Assembly: GCF_029962835.1 (NCBI RefSeq)
Contig: NC_080579.1
Location: 80,555,959-80,619,958 of the forward strand
Direction: 5' to 3'
DNA: 64,000 nucleotides
DNA from: Magnolia sinica
Taxonomy: Eukaryota > Streptophyta > Magnoliopsida > Magnoliales > Magnoliaceae
Made by a program: the position numbers and the translations under genes. This document shows positions 48,060-60,199 of the stretch, piece by piece. A model generated the notes under the pieces. That model did not search any database and was not told the DNA's origin. It saw only the letters and a list, made by a program, of their open reading frames with translations. Numbering within the stretch: the stretch's first letter is position 1; each line of letters starts with the position of its first letter.

Positions 48060-51000
48060 ACACGGCATGAATTATGGACGGCTCGGTACTTATGTTTTTT
48101 ATCCATGCCGTCCATAATCCATGCCGCCCATCCTTTTTGCCATGTCATTTTAGGGGTAAGGCATCTATGCCGTCCATAATCCATGCCGTGTCATTTTAGG
48201 AGTAAGGCATCCACGCCGTCCATAATCTATGCTATGCATACTTTTTGTCGTGTCATTTTAGGGGTAAGGCCGATTATCAGCCGACAAGGTGGATAAAAGT
48301 GGATACTGCTTAAATCAGGACTTTTTAGGCCCACAGCGAGCTAGCCGATAGGGTGGATGGATCAAATCACCCCATTGTGGGCCTTAAGTTATGATACCAA
48401 TGGTTTGGTAGAAAAGGAAGTGAACACATTGAAGACAACAACCACGATCCATGCAACATGACAACCACAATCCATATAATATGGTAACTACAACCCATAT
48501 AACATGACAATCACGACCCATATAACATGACAACTACGAACTATGCAACATGGCAACCATGACCCATGCAAACCACGACCCATATAACATGAAAATCTTA
48601 ACCCCTATAACATTAAAATAACGATCCATGACAACTGCAATCCATATAACATGACAACCACGACCAATATAACACAGTCACTACCAGAAGAGAAGCTCAG
48701 TGAGGCACAAGACACTGCAAGTTTCTTCCACTTAAGTAAAAATGGGGATATTATCATCCTCCTCACTCTCATCATCACTGGTGAATAACTACGACCCTTC
48801 CCTTCAGACTCAGTTCATCCCTTCGGAATTAGTGCCACATGTTAATAACTACGATCCATGACAACCACGACCCATTTAACATGACAATCACGACCCATAT
48901 AACATGACAACCACAACCATAATTACAACATAATACAAAGTATATTTTTCTTTGACGGGCACCCAGGGAGTTGAAAAACTCCATTGAGAATGTCTTATTT
49001 TAACCCGATCAAAAACTCCGTTGAGAAGGTCAGGCTTAAACAAGTCATTCTCAACAGAGTTTTTCAGCTTGCTAGGTGCCATTGAAGAGAACTGTTCTTC
49101 CTATTGTATTGTAATTTTAGTCGTGGTTGTCATGTTGTATGGGTCGTGGTTGTTACGTTATATGGGTCTTGCATGTTATGTTATGTAGGTCGTGGTTGTC
49201 ATGTAATATAGGTCGTGGTTATTACGTTATATGGGTCATGTCGTCGAAGAGAACTGTTCTTCAACAAAGTTTTTCAGCTCGCTGATTGCTCATTGAAATT
49301 GTCGAGTTGCCAGAGTTTGAAAATTGTCTTCAGAATTTCATGTGGAGGCCGTTAAGCTTCAGGAAGATCGTCAACATCCCTGAGGAAAGAGAAGGGATCA
49401 CCAATAAAGGAAGAATACGAGAGGGACTCGATGGCTTTTTCGATTATCTCCCCCATTATTTTGATTGAAAGAGCAAAGAAATGCATGAATGCTTAAGTTG
49501 TTGCAATAAGAATTCTGGTTCGGATTGACTTGTGGAAGTAATTTGAAATCCAAGTACCACTTTTATAAGTTGGTCAACCAATGGTCAAGGTGCTGATTCC
49601 GAAGGGTTGCACTAATTCCCAATAGATTACGGGAAAGTAACGATATTAATGACATTTTTTAAAAAAGAATGTGGCGCTGATTCTGAAGAGTCGCGCTGAA
49701 TCCGAAAGGAATGATCATGGATATGACGAACAATGGGTCATGATTGTCATCCACAATGGATCGTGGATAGGAACTATGACCCAGTGTGTATGACAACAAT
49801 GACCCTGTCATGTGATTGTCGTTCACATGGACATTGGATCGTGGTTTTCATCCATGTTAGATCGTGGTTATCATCCAACGCTGGATCGTGGATCCAGGAA
49901 AAACGGAATGGCAACCAAGACCCATATAACACGAGAACCACGACCCATATAACATGAGAATCGTTCATCTATTTTTTGTAGATCATTTTAAGGCTTGACC
50001 TAGCTAAGCTGCACTCTCACTACTTTGGTCAGAATACCATTCATCTATTTTTTACAGATTGTTTTAGGTCTTGATCCCAAAAATGAGACAGATATAAATC
50101 TAAGGTGGAATACACCATAGGAAATCAACTGACAACCACGACCCATATAACATGACAACCACGACCCATATAACATAATAACCATGTCCCATGAAAACTA
50201 CGACCCATATAACATAACAAACATGACTCCATTGGAAACAACGACCCATATAATGTTACAACCACGACCCATATAACATGACAACCAAGACCATAATTAC
50301 AATACAATATGAAAAATAGCTCTCTTCAATGGGCACCCGACGAGCTGAAAACCTCTATTAAGAAGGTCCATATAACATGGGTTATGGTTCTCATGTATTA
50401 TGGGTCATGGTTGCAATTCTATTTTTCCCCGATCCACGATCCAACGTTGGATGATAACCGTGATCCAACGTGGATAAAAACCATGATCCAATGTGCATGT
50501 GAACGATGATCACACGACAGGGTCATTGTTGTCATACATACTGGGTGGTGGTTCCTAATCATGATCCATTATGGATGACAACCACAACCCATTGTTCATC
50601 ATATCCAGCGCGACCCTTCGGAATCAGCACCATATTCTTTTTCAGAAAATCGCATTAATATCGCTACTTTTTCGAAATCCCTTGGGAATCAACACGACCC
50701 TTCGGATTCAACGTGACTCTTTGAAATCAGCGTGACCCTTCGGAATCACCGCCTTAACCATTGGTTGACCAACCCACAAAAGTGGTACTTGGGTTTCATT
50801 TCACGAACCAGAATCTTTATTGCAACACCTTAAGCATTCATGGATTTCTTTGCTCTTTCCATCAAAATAAGAGAGGATATATTCGAAGAAGTCATCGAGT
50901 CCCTCTTGCGTTCTTCATTTATTAGTGATCTACAACCATTCACTTCAGATTCAACGAGACCCAGGAAGCTGAAAAACTCTATTAAGAATTTCGATGGAGT

Positions 51001-52275
51001 CGCTGACCCATATTAGATGACAACCACGACCCATATAACGTAACAACTACGACCCATATAACATGACAACCACGACCTATATAACATAACAACCACGACC
51101 TATATAACGTAACCACCACGACCTATATAACATGACAACTATGACCAAAATTACAATACAATAGGAAGAACAGTTCTTTTCAATGGGCACCCAGCGAGCT
51201 GAAAAACTCTGTTGAGAATGTCTTGTTTAAGCCTGACCTTCTCAACGAAGTTTTTGATCAAGCTAAAATAAGACATTTTCAATAGAGTTTTTCAGCTCGC
51301 TTGGTGCCCGTTGAAGAGAACTGTTCTTCCTATTGTATTGTAATATTGGTCGTGGTTCGCATATTATATGGGTCGTGGTTGTCATGTTAAATGAGTCGTG
51401 GTTGTCATGTTAAATCAGTCGTGGTTTTCATTGATCATAGTTATTAACATGTGATGCCGATGCCCAACGGTCGCGCTAAATTTGAAGGGAAGGGTCGTGG
51501 ATATGACCAAAAATGGGTCGTGGTTGTCATATTATATGGGTCGTGGTTGTCATGTTAAATAGTTCATGGTTGTCATGGATCGTAGTTATTAACATGGGTT
51601 GTGGTTCGCATGTGAAATGGGTCGTGGTTTTCATGGATCGTAGTTATTATCATGGGTTGTGGTTCACATGTGAAATGGGTCGTGGTTGTCATGGATCGTA
51701 GTTATTAGCATGGGTCGTGGTTTGCATGTGAAATCAGTTGTGGTTGTCATGTTAAATGGGTCGTGGTTATCATGGATCGTATAGTTATTATTATGGGTTG
51801 TAGTTCGTATGTGAAATGGGTCGTGGTTGTCATGTTATATGGGTCGTAGCCCTAAAATGACACGGCAAAGGATGGGCGGCATGGATTATACACATACTTC
51901 AATGTGGGCCCATATGGGCCGTGGTTCTCATGTTATGTGGGTCGCGGTTATTATATGTTCACTTCCTTTACTACTAAATGATAAGATAGCCATTGGTACA
52001 ATAACCTAAGGCCAACAATGGGGAGATCCGTTTCGTCCACCTTGTCAGCCAGCTCGGCGTGGGCCCAAAAAGTCTTTTTTGTGCAATGTCCAATTCTAAC
52101 AAACATTACAGTGAGCCTGGAAAGTTTCAATAGTGGCTTCCATTGTCGTGATTTTTTTCTATTATGTGACCCACACGAGCTCTAGATTAGGCTGATATTT
52201 GGGCCATAGCCCTAAAACGATGCGGCGAAAAGGATAGGCAGCATGGATTATACACATATATCAATGTGGGCCCCA
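48060..52275. mobile_element. Fold-back (long inverted repeat) minisatellite element
   Basis: An inverted repeat centred near 50,170. Mirror pairs: 48,060-48,250 with 52,190-52,275; 48,290-48,430 with 51,960-52,080; reversed 23-mers 48,430-48,900 with direct 23-mers 51,350-51,960; 48,950-49,085 with 51,175-51,330; 49,100-49,245 with 51,000-51,160; 49,250-49,720 with 50,590-50,990; 49,735-49,890 with 50,430-50,600. Arms are about 1.9 kb. No coding capacity. Long terminal inverted repeats built from short tandem repeats are the architecture of Foldback-type elements; that assignment is inference. Confidence 0.7.
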
Positions 52276-52517
52276 TGAGTTTGGTCCTTGCCCACGCACA
52301 AAAAAAGGGTTCCGTACACATTACTTTCTTAGCATTAAATACGACGTAACTTCTTATCCCTTAGAAAACCGCACAACTTCTGAAACAAGAACAAGGACAT
52401 TTTCATCCGAAACAATCTTCAAACCTTGTCAGAAGGCCACTCTTAGGATATATGGAACGTCCTACTTTTCTAGGTAATTGACCCAAACTTCGAGGTCAGT
52501 ATAGTCAATTTCCCTTT
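52276..52517. other. Non-coding stretch after the fold-back element
   Basis: No repeat or gene recognised. Confidence 0.4.
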
Positions 52518-52625
52518 TGCTTCCTTATCGTCCTTTGACATTTTGTTCCTCAGGGCTTCTGAATTTCTCGATGATGATCAATCGTCGAAACGAACTTCTT
52601 TTTAGCTTTCTTCTTTTCATCGACA
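52518..52625 (+). pseudogene. NLR leader relic without coding sequence
   Basis: Matches the NLR 5' leaders: CCTTTGACATTT, TTCTGAATTTCTCGATGATG, GAACTTCTTTTTAGCTTTCT. The ATG and everything after are missing; unrelated sequence follows from about 52,630. Confidence 0.6.
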
Positions 52626-52787
52626 GGGGTTCTAAATACTCGAAACAACGGCATGGAAGACTCTAAGCATAAAGGAAGTAAGATCAGTCTTATTCCCTGC
52701 TTTACGATACACATTGGATGTGAAGATGTGATGTAAGACACGATATTTATGAAACAGTTTGTTTGAGGGTAAGGCATCAACAAATCA

Positions 52788-53357
52788 CTATTCAGCATTG
52801 AAACCAGACATTACTGCTCTTATAATAGTTTTCTTTTTAGAGTTAGACATTTTCTTTAAAAGTGTGGTAATTGGAATTCCATCATCTGCAATGTCTATAC
52901 CCATTAAGGTATATATGACAGAAGGTGTAACCATGAATGTTTCTTCTACAAATTGAATAGAGAAAGAAAAATTCTCAAGAGAAATATCACAAATAGAGGC
53001 ATACATACGTTACACTACGGACCAGTAAGTCGTTCCACCTCAATTAAAAATACATTCCCATCCAACCTCAGAAAGAATTGGAACTAGACCAAAACGAGTA
53101 ATATGGTCCAGATTTACTACTTTTTCAATGATAATGTTCCTTGTGTGGAAATCTTGGATAATTTTTGGATCATCCTCCGGCGAAGGTATGGTCCGTACAC
53201 CAAGAGGGTGGGATCTAGAAGATGAGCCGGATCTTGATTTACGTACTATTTTTTTAGCCCGACATTCTATTATAAATGCACGAGAAATTACAAGAAAAAT
53301 GGAAGGAAGAAAGTATATCAGATTTTGATGAAAAACCCAACAAGAAAAGGGTTTCAA
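52788..53357 (-). mobile_element. Retroelement scrap with plant 'Transposase_32'-like domain
   Basis: Minus-strand pieces resembling the plant-specific domain found in the gag-side region of some LTR elements (DHITRFGLVPILSEVGWECI; VYASICDISLENFSFSIQF; PSVIYTLMGIDIADDGIPI). It is broken and has no recognisable LTR. Family assignment is by resemblance. Confidence 0.45.
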
Positions 53358-53714
53358 ATTGATGAAGAACTACTTAAACTAGCACATCTAGTGACGGACA
53401 ACCAAAATCTAGAAGGAAATTGAAATAAAATTACTTATAAGAGAGTTTGGTTGATGGGTTGGTCAAATGGGACACCGGCTAATCGAGGAAGAAGATGTGG
53501 AGTGAAAACAAATTGTGAGGTTTTTCCCCTTTTGAGCAAACCAGCGCGATCTTCGGCTAGCCCAAGCATTTGCTCGGCTGGCCGAAACATCTTAAAAATT
53601 TAAATTTTTTAAATTTTATTAATATTTTATTTTTCATTTTACCTTTCATGCATTTCATAATTACGAATAAACATAAAATTAAATGTAAAGAAAAAATAAT
53701 TAATTAACAATATA

Positions 53715-53905
53715 CAATCCAATATCATGCTTTAGATTTGAAAACTTAACATTGTCGAGCGGCTTCGTCAGTATATCTACAAGCTGCTTCTCAGTTTGAA
53801 TGTATTCTTGCATGATAGTTTTATCTTCAACTAATTCTTAAATATAATGGTATTGTATATCGAGGCACAGGTGAAACCCCATGTTGACACATGTACTTAT
53901 ATTAA
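53715..53905 (-). mobile_element. Ty1/copia RNase H end fragment
   Basis: On the minus strand it resembles the end of copia pol (IQYHYI, then TEKQLVDILTKPLD). Short, broken, minus strand. No LTR was identified beside it. Confidence 0.6.
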
Positions 53906-54504
53906 TTTTAACAAAATAGTAATGATATCCTGATAAATGCTTGATTCCTTCGACCAATATAAGCATAATTTCAAATTTCATTCTCGCAGTCACTTTATCT
54001 CCTAGCTTTAAATTCTTTCTCTTCTTTGAAAATCTCATTCCCTTCCTCCAATCCTCAATGATGACCACCTCTTCTCATCTATTCCTTCCTGATATAATGG
54101 TTGTGATGGACGAACTTGCCGACAAGTGCGCTGTGAAGACGGTCTTTGAGCCGTTGCTGGAAGAATACTTTATGCCTTGGTCCAACATTCTATGGACTGG
54201 TTCCCTTGATATCTAGATACGATTTATTTTGAGGGTCCTGGATTAAAATAAGCTTGTCCAACGGATGGACGGTATGCTGCGGACCTCGTAAACACACAGG
54301 ACTGATTTACGTAAGTACACTTCCAAAAACGCCAATGATGTCAGTAGCTCTGGCCCGCATATAGCTACAAGTGGGGGGTAAAAGTGTCTAATTTTTATTA
54401 TTATTAATTTTTAAATGTTTTAGGATAGTACTTACGATTGTTTAAGGTCACTAATGTTAGGGGACAATGCTAATACGGTCAAAATCTCCAAGTCATACAG
54501 AAAC
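53906..54504. other. Unassigned stretch
   Basis: A plus-strand frame at 54,060-54,216 (MVVMDELADKCAVKTVFEPL and onward) is not recognised and may be chance. The rest shows no gene. Confidence 0.3.
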
Positions 54505-54685
54505 CTTACCTTTGGTTCTGAATTTCCCGATGATGATCTATCATCGGAACAAGCCTCTTCTTTGCTTCCTTCCTTCTGCCGTCCAAACTCGTTTCTCGTG
54601 GCCGGACTTGTTCTCGATTCTTGGTTCCTTGAATTCCATCCTCTTATTGGAGCCAGGATCCGTGTTGTCCTGTTGCCAAGAGCTA
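54505..54685 (+). pseudogene. NLR 5' relic (leader plus first ~30 codons)
   Basis: Leader (TTTGGTTCTGAATTTCCCGA) followed by the start region: the ATG is lost (GTGGCCGGACTTG instead of ATGGCCGATGGACTTG), then TTGGTTCCTTGAATTCCATC and GTGTTGTCCTGTTGCCAAGA, ending at GAGCTA where the paralogues continue with CAAGACC. It lies 0.7 kb upstream of intact NLR2. Confidence 0.75.
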
Positions 54686-55376
54686 TTTGTGGTGTGGTCG
54701 AGATGATCTTTAGATGTGATTGATTTTTTGGATTATGCTCTAAAATAACCTCTAAAAGTATATAAACGGTGTAGATATAATAAATACATCGAGGAGCGTC
54801 GGCGCTCGTCTTCGCACGACACGTACCTACAGCCGCTATATAGCTGGTGTGTGGTACACCAGCCAATCCGCGTCCCTTGTGCGTGTGAGCTGCATGTACG
54901 GTGATCTGACCATTTCATAATTAGCTCACCTATCAGCGTTTTGCTCCATAGGGACAAATTTCGTTCCGTAAGAGATTTTCAAAACTTGAGGTTTTTCTCA
55001 TGATATTATTGAAAAATTTAGAAGAAAATAAAAATCTTTTAAAATATTTAAGTAAATCTAAAATTTAAATACATGTTTCTATAATAATTTTCTTAATGTT
55101 TTAACTAATTCTTTTAGTTAATATCGTGATAAAAATGCGATATTTTAAAATATTCTGAGATTTATCGCTTATGCATTTACTGTGATATTATCACAATATT
55201 TTCAAAATCTCGTAGATATTTGTCATGCTGTTTTGCTTCTTTATCCTCCTTTGACATTTCTTCTTCGGGTCATAAACAGAAACATAACATTTGGTTCTGA
55301 ATTTCCCGATGATTATCTATCATCAGAACAAACTTCTTTTTAGCTTTCTTCCTTTGACCCTCTAAATTCTTTTCTC
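54686..55376 (+). other. Upstream region of NLR2
   Basis: From about 54,820 it matches NLR3 upstream (partial MITE end, GTGAGCTGCATGTACGGTGA, ATCAGCGTTTTGCTCC) and from 55,120 also NLR1. It lacks the MITE found in the other two at about 55,230. The leader before ATG 55,377 is conserved. Confidence 0.7.
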
Positions 55377-58300
55377 ATGGCCGATGGACTTGTTCCATCG
55401 GTTCTTGGTTCCTTGAATTCCATCCTCCTATCCGAGCTAGGATCCGTGTTGTCCTGTTGCCAAGAGCTACAAGACCTTTCTAGTGCATTCAAAGCCATTC
55501 AAGCCGTTCTTCGCGATGCTGAGAGGAAACGGAGAAAGGAAGAAGCTCTGAGTGACTGGCTGGAGAAGATCAAAGATGTGGCCTACGACGTTGAAGACTT
55601 GCTGGACCAGTGCAAAGCCGAATCCCTCAGACATGACAATGAAGAGAGCAGAATCCCACCTTTTGCAAAGCGGGTATGCAACTCTGTCTTACGTACTCTT
55701 AATGTCGATGAAACAGTCGATGAACTGGGCTTTCATGTTAAATTGGGCATTGAGATGGGGCGTAGATTAAAAAATGTTAGAGAAAGGCTCAATGCTATAT
55801 GTAGAGAGAAGTCTAACTTTCATTTGGAAGAAAGCATAGATAGCAAGATGGAGATGGTGGAGAGAAAAACTAGTTCCTTGGTTGATGAAACGGAGATTAT
55901 TGGTAGGACTCCAGATAAGGAAAGGATCATACGCTGGTTGTTAAATGATATTAATCATGTCAGTAATGACATTCCCGTCATTTCTATAATTGGTTTAGGG
56001 GGAGTAGGAAAGACTGCTCTCGCTCAATTAATATATAATGACCAGCTAGTTATTGGGCACTTCTCGAAAATGATGTGGGTCCATGTTTCAGATAATTTTA
56101 ATGAGACTAAGATTTGTAATGCAATCATTGAATCGGCAGAGGGTCGACCTGCCCCTGGTTTCTCGGAATGGCAAATGGTGCAAAATCATCTACGGAAAAT
56201 CTTGATAGGGGAGCGATTTTTAGTTGTGCTTGATGACATCTGGAATGAAGATGAAGACAAGTGGAATAAATTGAGGCTTCCTTTGAAATATGGAGATATT
56301 GGAAGTAGAATTTTGATCACGACTCGCAATGAAGGCGTGGTTAAAATTATGCGCGGCACGAAAATGCATGAACTAGCGCCCCTATTAGAAAGGGATTCTT
56401 GGTCATTGTTCAGTCATATTGCTTTTGGGGAAATAAATACAGAGGAACGTGCAGAGTTGGAACAGATTGGCAAAGAAATTGCTAGAAAGTGTGACAGATT
56501 ACCTCTTATTATAAAGAGAATAGCAAATGCAGTGCGTTTCAAGAGGACGAGAAGGGAGTGGGAGCATGTGTTGGAGAGTGAAACATGGGATTTTCCAAAT
56601 GTTACAAGAGGTCTTCAATTAAGCTATGAAAATATGCCTCCTTACTTGAAGCGTTGCTTTGCCTTTTGTTCTATATATCCTAAGGATCATGTTATAGAGA
56701 GGGAGACATTAATCAAGTTGTGGATGGCCCAGGGCTTTCTTCCAGAGGAAAGTACAGCAATGGAAGGTATAGGCGATGGGTATTTTTACGAATTAATAGG
56801 GCGATCCTTGTTTGATGCTCCAATTACAGATTGCTTTGGCAATATCATGCACTGTAAGATGATGGATATTGTTCATGACTTCTTCCAAACTGTCGTGAGA
56901 GAATGCCATACCATGAACATGGAATTGTCGAACAGCATCCCCCTGCATGTGCGCCATGTCTCATTGAAATGCAGTAAAGATTTCTCATCAATTCCGGGAA
57001 GCTTGTGCAAAGCCAAGAATCTGCGCACGCTCCTGTTCATTGGGTGGTCAACAATCACTGTGCTGGCTGATGATTTTTTTGAAAATTTCAGGTGCCTCAG
57101 AGCATTAGATTTGAGTGGTACAAACTGTTCCCATATTCCCAAGTCCTTGAAGGACTTGAAACTTTTAAGATACCTCAACTTATCTACTGCTCAAGTAGAG
57201 TTGCTTCCTGAATTCATATGCGGACTGTATTCGTTGCAAACCTTGATACTTAATGCGTGCCGCCGAATCTCTATACTTCCCGAAAAGATGTGGAAACTTG
57301 CGAGGCTTAGACATCTGGAAATTGAAAGTACCTCGCAATTGCAGGCTTTACCCCATTGGATTGGGAGGTTAACTTCCCTTAGAACATTGTCAAAGTTTAT
57401 TGTTGGGGAAGGGATGGAATGCAGGATTGGGGAACTTAAAAACCTCAATCTCCTCCAAGGAAAGTTAGCGATATACCATTTGGAGAGGGTGTTAAATGAG
57501 GGTGACGCCAAGGAAGCAGAACTAATGAATAAGAAACACCTTCGCCATTTGGAATTGTATTTCATTGGCTGGGGACTGTCAGCACCATTGCTTGGAAGTT
57601 CAGTAGTGTCAGTCGGGATTAAAGTAAAGATCAATGAGGGCGTGTTGGAAGGCCTTCGGCCCCATGCAAACCTAGAAGAACTGAAAATATCGGGTTACAT
57701 GGGATTGAAGTTCCCGGGATGGATGGAAGATGCATCGTTCTCCAATCTAGTTAATGTGACTCTTCGTAACTGCCATCACTGCATAAAACTACCAGCACTT
57801 GGGACACTACCATACCTTAAATACCTTACCATAGTAGCAATGGCTAAGGTGGAATTCATCGGTCCAGAGTTCTACGGGAACAACGATAGTAGAGACGTAA
57901 CAGGTGCAGCTCCAGCATTCCCCAAGTTGGAGACACTCGTTTTGATGGGAATGGCTACTTTGAGGGAGTGGGCTGGAAGACCAGATGGAGGAATGCCGTC
58001 TCTCCTTGAACTACGTATTGCAAAATGTCCCATGTTAATGAAAGTGCCCTTATTCCGTCATGGTAAACTGTGGAAAGTGGATATTGAATTACCAAGCACC
58101 TACTGGACATCGTGCATTTCAGAATCTGTCGAGTGTTTGGTTGTAGACGACATCAGAGGCAGCCATCATGTGTTAATCAGAAACAACGTAGACGGCATCA
58201 GAGGCAACCATGTGTTAATCGGAAACAACGTAGACGGCATCAGAGGCAACCATGTGTTCATCAGAGACAGCGATGCGCTCCACATCAAAGACATCGATAT

Positions 58301-58623
58301 GATCCACCTGCCGTTATCTAACAACCTCAAGCACTTGGTGATTAAAAACTCACCATATTTTGAGCTCCCCGCTGGGATACAAAAACTCCGTGGGCTCCAG
58401 ATACTCCACGTTACAGACTGCCGAAAACTGACACATCTGCCTAAAGAGCTCAAAGACCTCCGTAACCTTCGTCAACTGAAGGTCATGCGCTGTCCGAATT
58501 TAGAAAAATGGTGTGAAAAATATGCTGACGATGATCAGGAACTAGCAATGTCACACATCCCTAATATCTGGATCGGCAACCGAGAGATAAAGCGAGATGG
58601 GCAAGAAATCTCTGGACATGAAG
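55377..58623 (+). CDS. NLR2: CC-NBS-LRR immune receptor, exon 1
   Basis: CNL-type intracellular immune receptor, a close paralogue of NLR1. The open frame runs from ATG 55,377 to a stop at 58,662-58,664, but the donor GAAG|GTAAGA at 58,623/58,624 probably ends exon 1, and the spliced product would be about 1106 residues. Coiled coil about 1-165 (VEDLLDQ), P-loop GLGGVGKTA (206-214), kinase-2 VLDDIWNED, RNBS-B GSRILITTRN, GLPL-like CDRLPLI, RNBS-D CFAFCSIYPKDH, MHD-like CKMMDIVHD (M495-M496-D497), then LRRs. The LRR region carries a 14-residue unit in three copies (residues about 923-965) where NLR1 has one. The long reading frame suggests the gene is functional. Unlike NLR1 it lacks the IVFD insertion. 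Confidence 0.93.
58143..58271 (+). repeat. In-frame 42/45-bp triplication in NLR2 LRR
   Basis: Units at 58,143-58,187 (45 bp), 58,188-58,229 (42 bp) and 58,230-58,271 (42 bp), each coding a version of VDGIRGNHVLIGNN. NLR1 has one diverged unit (VDGISGRLMSFRNN) at about 9280-9321. Confidence 0.9.
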
Positions 58624-59000
58624 GTAAGAGTCATTTACTTCTCTTTTTGAACCCTGCCACGTGACTCCTGCATTGCACCTGTACTTGCCCCACACGTCAA
58701 AATATGGCCACTCCCGTGCATATCCGATCCGGTCATCAGGTTTGCCAATGTATCTAGGCATGAAAAATGGTTGCCATTTTCTTTCTTCTCTGTTTCTGGG
58801 CTCCGCACCCAGATTCCATCAAAACTCTCTATTTGTTGCGCCCTTTTCTAGCCTCACAAGCACCTTTCCACGATGCACCAACATGCTGCCAAGCTGTCAA
58901 AATGACATGCGGGTAGAACGACCCAGCCATGTGTCAGGTGGGACGACACACCGTCAAAATATGGTTTTCCTCAGTAGCCCACGGTAATCCCCAAAGAAAT

Positions 59001-59543
59001 CGGATTGTGTACTGAGTTACTCAGTAAGCTTTTATCGTACTGAGTAAATTCAGTTGGCCTTACTATGAATGTATGTGGGTTATCCACACCATCCATCCAT
59101 TTTTCTAGCTCATTTTAGTGGTTGAGTCCAAAATGGAAGTATGCCCAAAGATAAAGTGGAACACACCAAAGGAAACAGTGAGAAAAATGACTTCCACCGT
59201 GGAACACACCAAAGGAAACAGTGGAACACACCAAAGGAAACAGTGATGTTTATTTGTCATCCAACGGGTTCATAAGATCACACAAACATGGATGAAGTGA
59301 AAACACAAATATCAGCTTGATGGAAAACTTCTGTGGGCCCCAAGAAATTTTCAACGGTAGAATTTCAATTCATATTGTTTCCCATGGTGAGGTCCACTTG
59401 ACATTTTGATATACTTAATTTTTGGGCTCAAGTCTTCAAATTATCTTTTAAAATGGATGGACGGATTAGATAAAATATGTAAATCACGGAATACCCCACG
59501 GAGTTTACTCAGTAAGCGTACTGAGGTACTCAGTACGCAATCC
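59001..59543. mobile_element. MITE, separate copy in NLR2 intron
   Basis: Begins CGGATTGTGTACTGAGTTAC and ends GTACTCAGTACGCAATCC, the fullest inverted ends of the family. Not at the site occupied in NLR1/NLR3. It contains a local tandem expansion of GGAACACACCAAAGGAAACA (three related units, about 59,157-59,245). Confidence 0.8.
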
Positions 59544-59697
59544 ACTTCCCTGGCCAAAACCCAGGTTGCTCGATTATCGGAGAAGGTTGCTCGATTATCG
59601 GAGAAGCCACACGTTTACAAAAATTACGTACAACTACAAACAAACCTTTTGTAACTACATTTCCATGGCATTTCTTAACGTGTGACACAACTACGGG

Positions 59698-59960
59698 GAT
59701 TGTACTGAGTAACTAGCTTACTTAGTAAACTCTATGCCCACCATGATGTCTTTATCCATGCTATCCATCTGCTTTTTGAAATAGTTTAAGGGCATTAGCA
59801 CAAAATTGAAGCATATTCAAAGCTCAAGTGGACCACACCATAGGAAATGATAGGAATTGAATATCTACTTTTGAAATTTTCCACGGAAGTTTTGGATCAA
59901 TTCAAGATAATATTTGTGTTTTCCCTTTCAAACCGCTTGTGTCAAATTGTAGCAGAGTCT
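59698..59960. mobile_element. MITE remnant shared with NLR1 intron
   Basis: GGGATTGTACTGAGTAACTA followed by the same body as 10,121-10,330. Older than the duplication. Confidence 0.55.
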
Positions 59961-60199
59961 GTCACAACATTAGTAACAATATCAACATCACCAACTATAG
60001 TATATCTAATCAAATGACATAAACCACCCATTAACTTTCCTTTCGCCACTACCATTGCTCACTTTACAATTTCCAATCGACTCCTTTCATCCGAAATTTT
60101 GTACTTATCTCATTTTCTTTTCTTTTTTTTTTTGCTCGCACGCACGCACACACCATATTGTAGTGGGATTTCACCACCTATGGGTACTCAAACTCTTGA

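Noticed and set aside
46731-51960. Regularly spaced short repeats reminiscent of a CRISPR array
   Set aside because: Units are contiguous 23-mers in both orientations without uniform spacers or cas genes, in plant nuclear DNA. A minisatellite explains them.
54060-54216. Open frame reading MVVMDELADKCAVKTVFEPL
   Set aside because: No family recognised and no supporting paralogue in the window.
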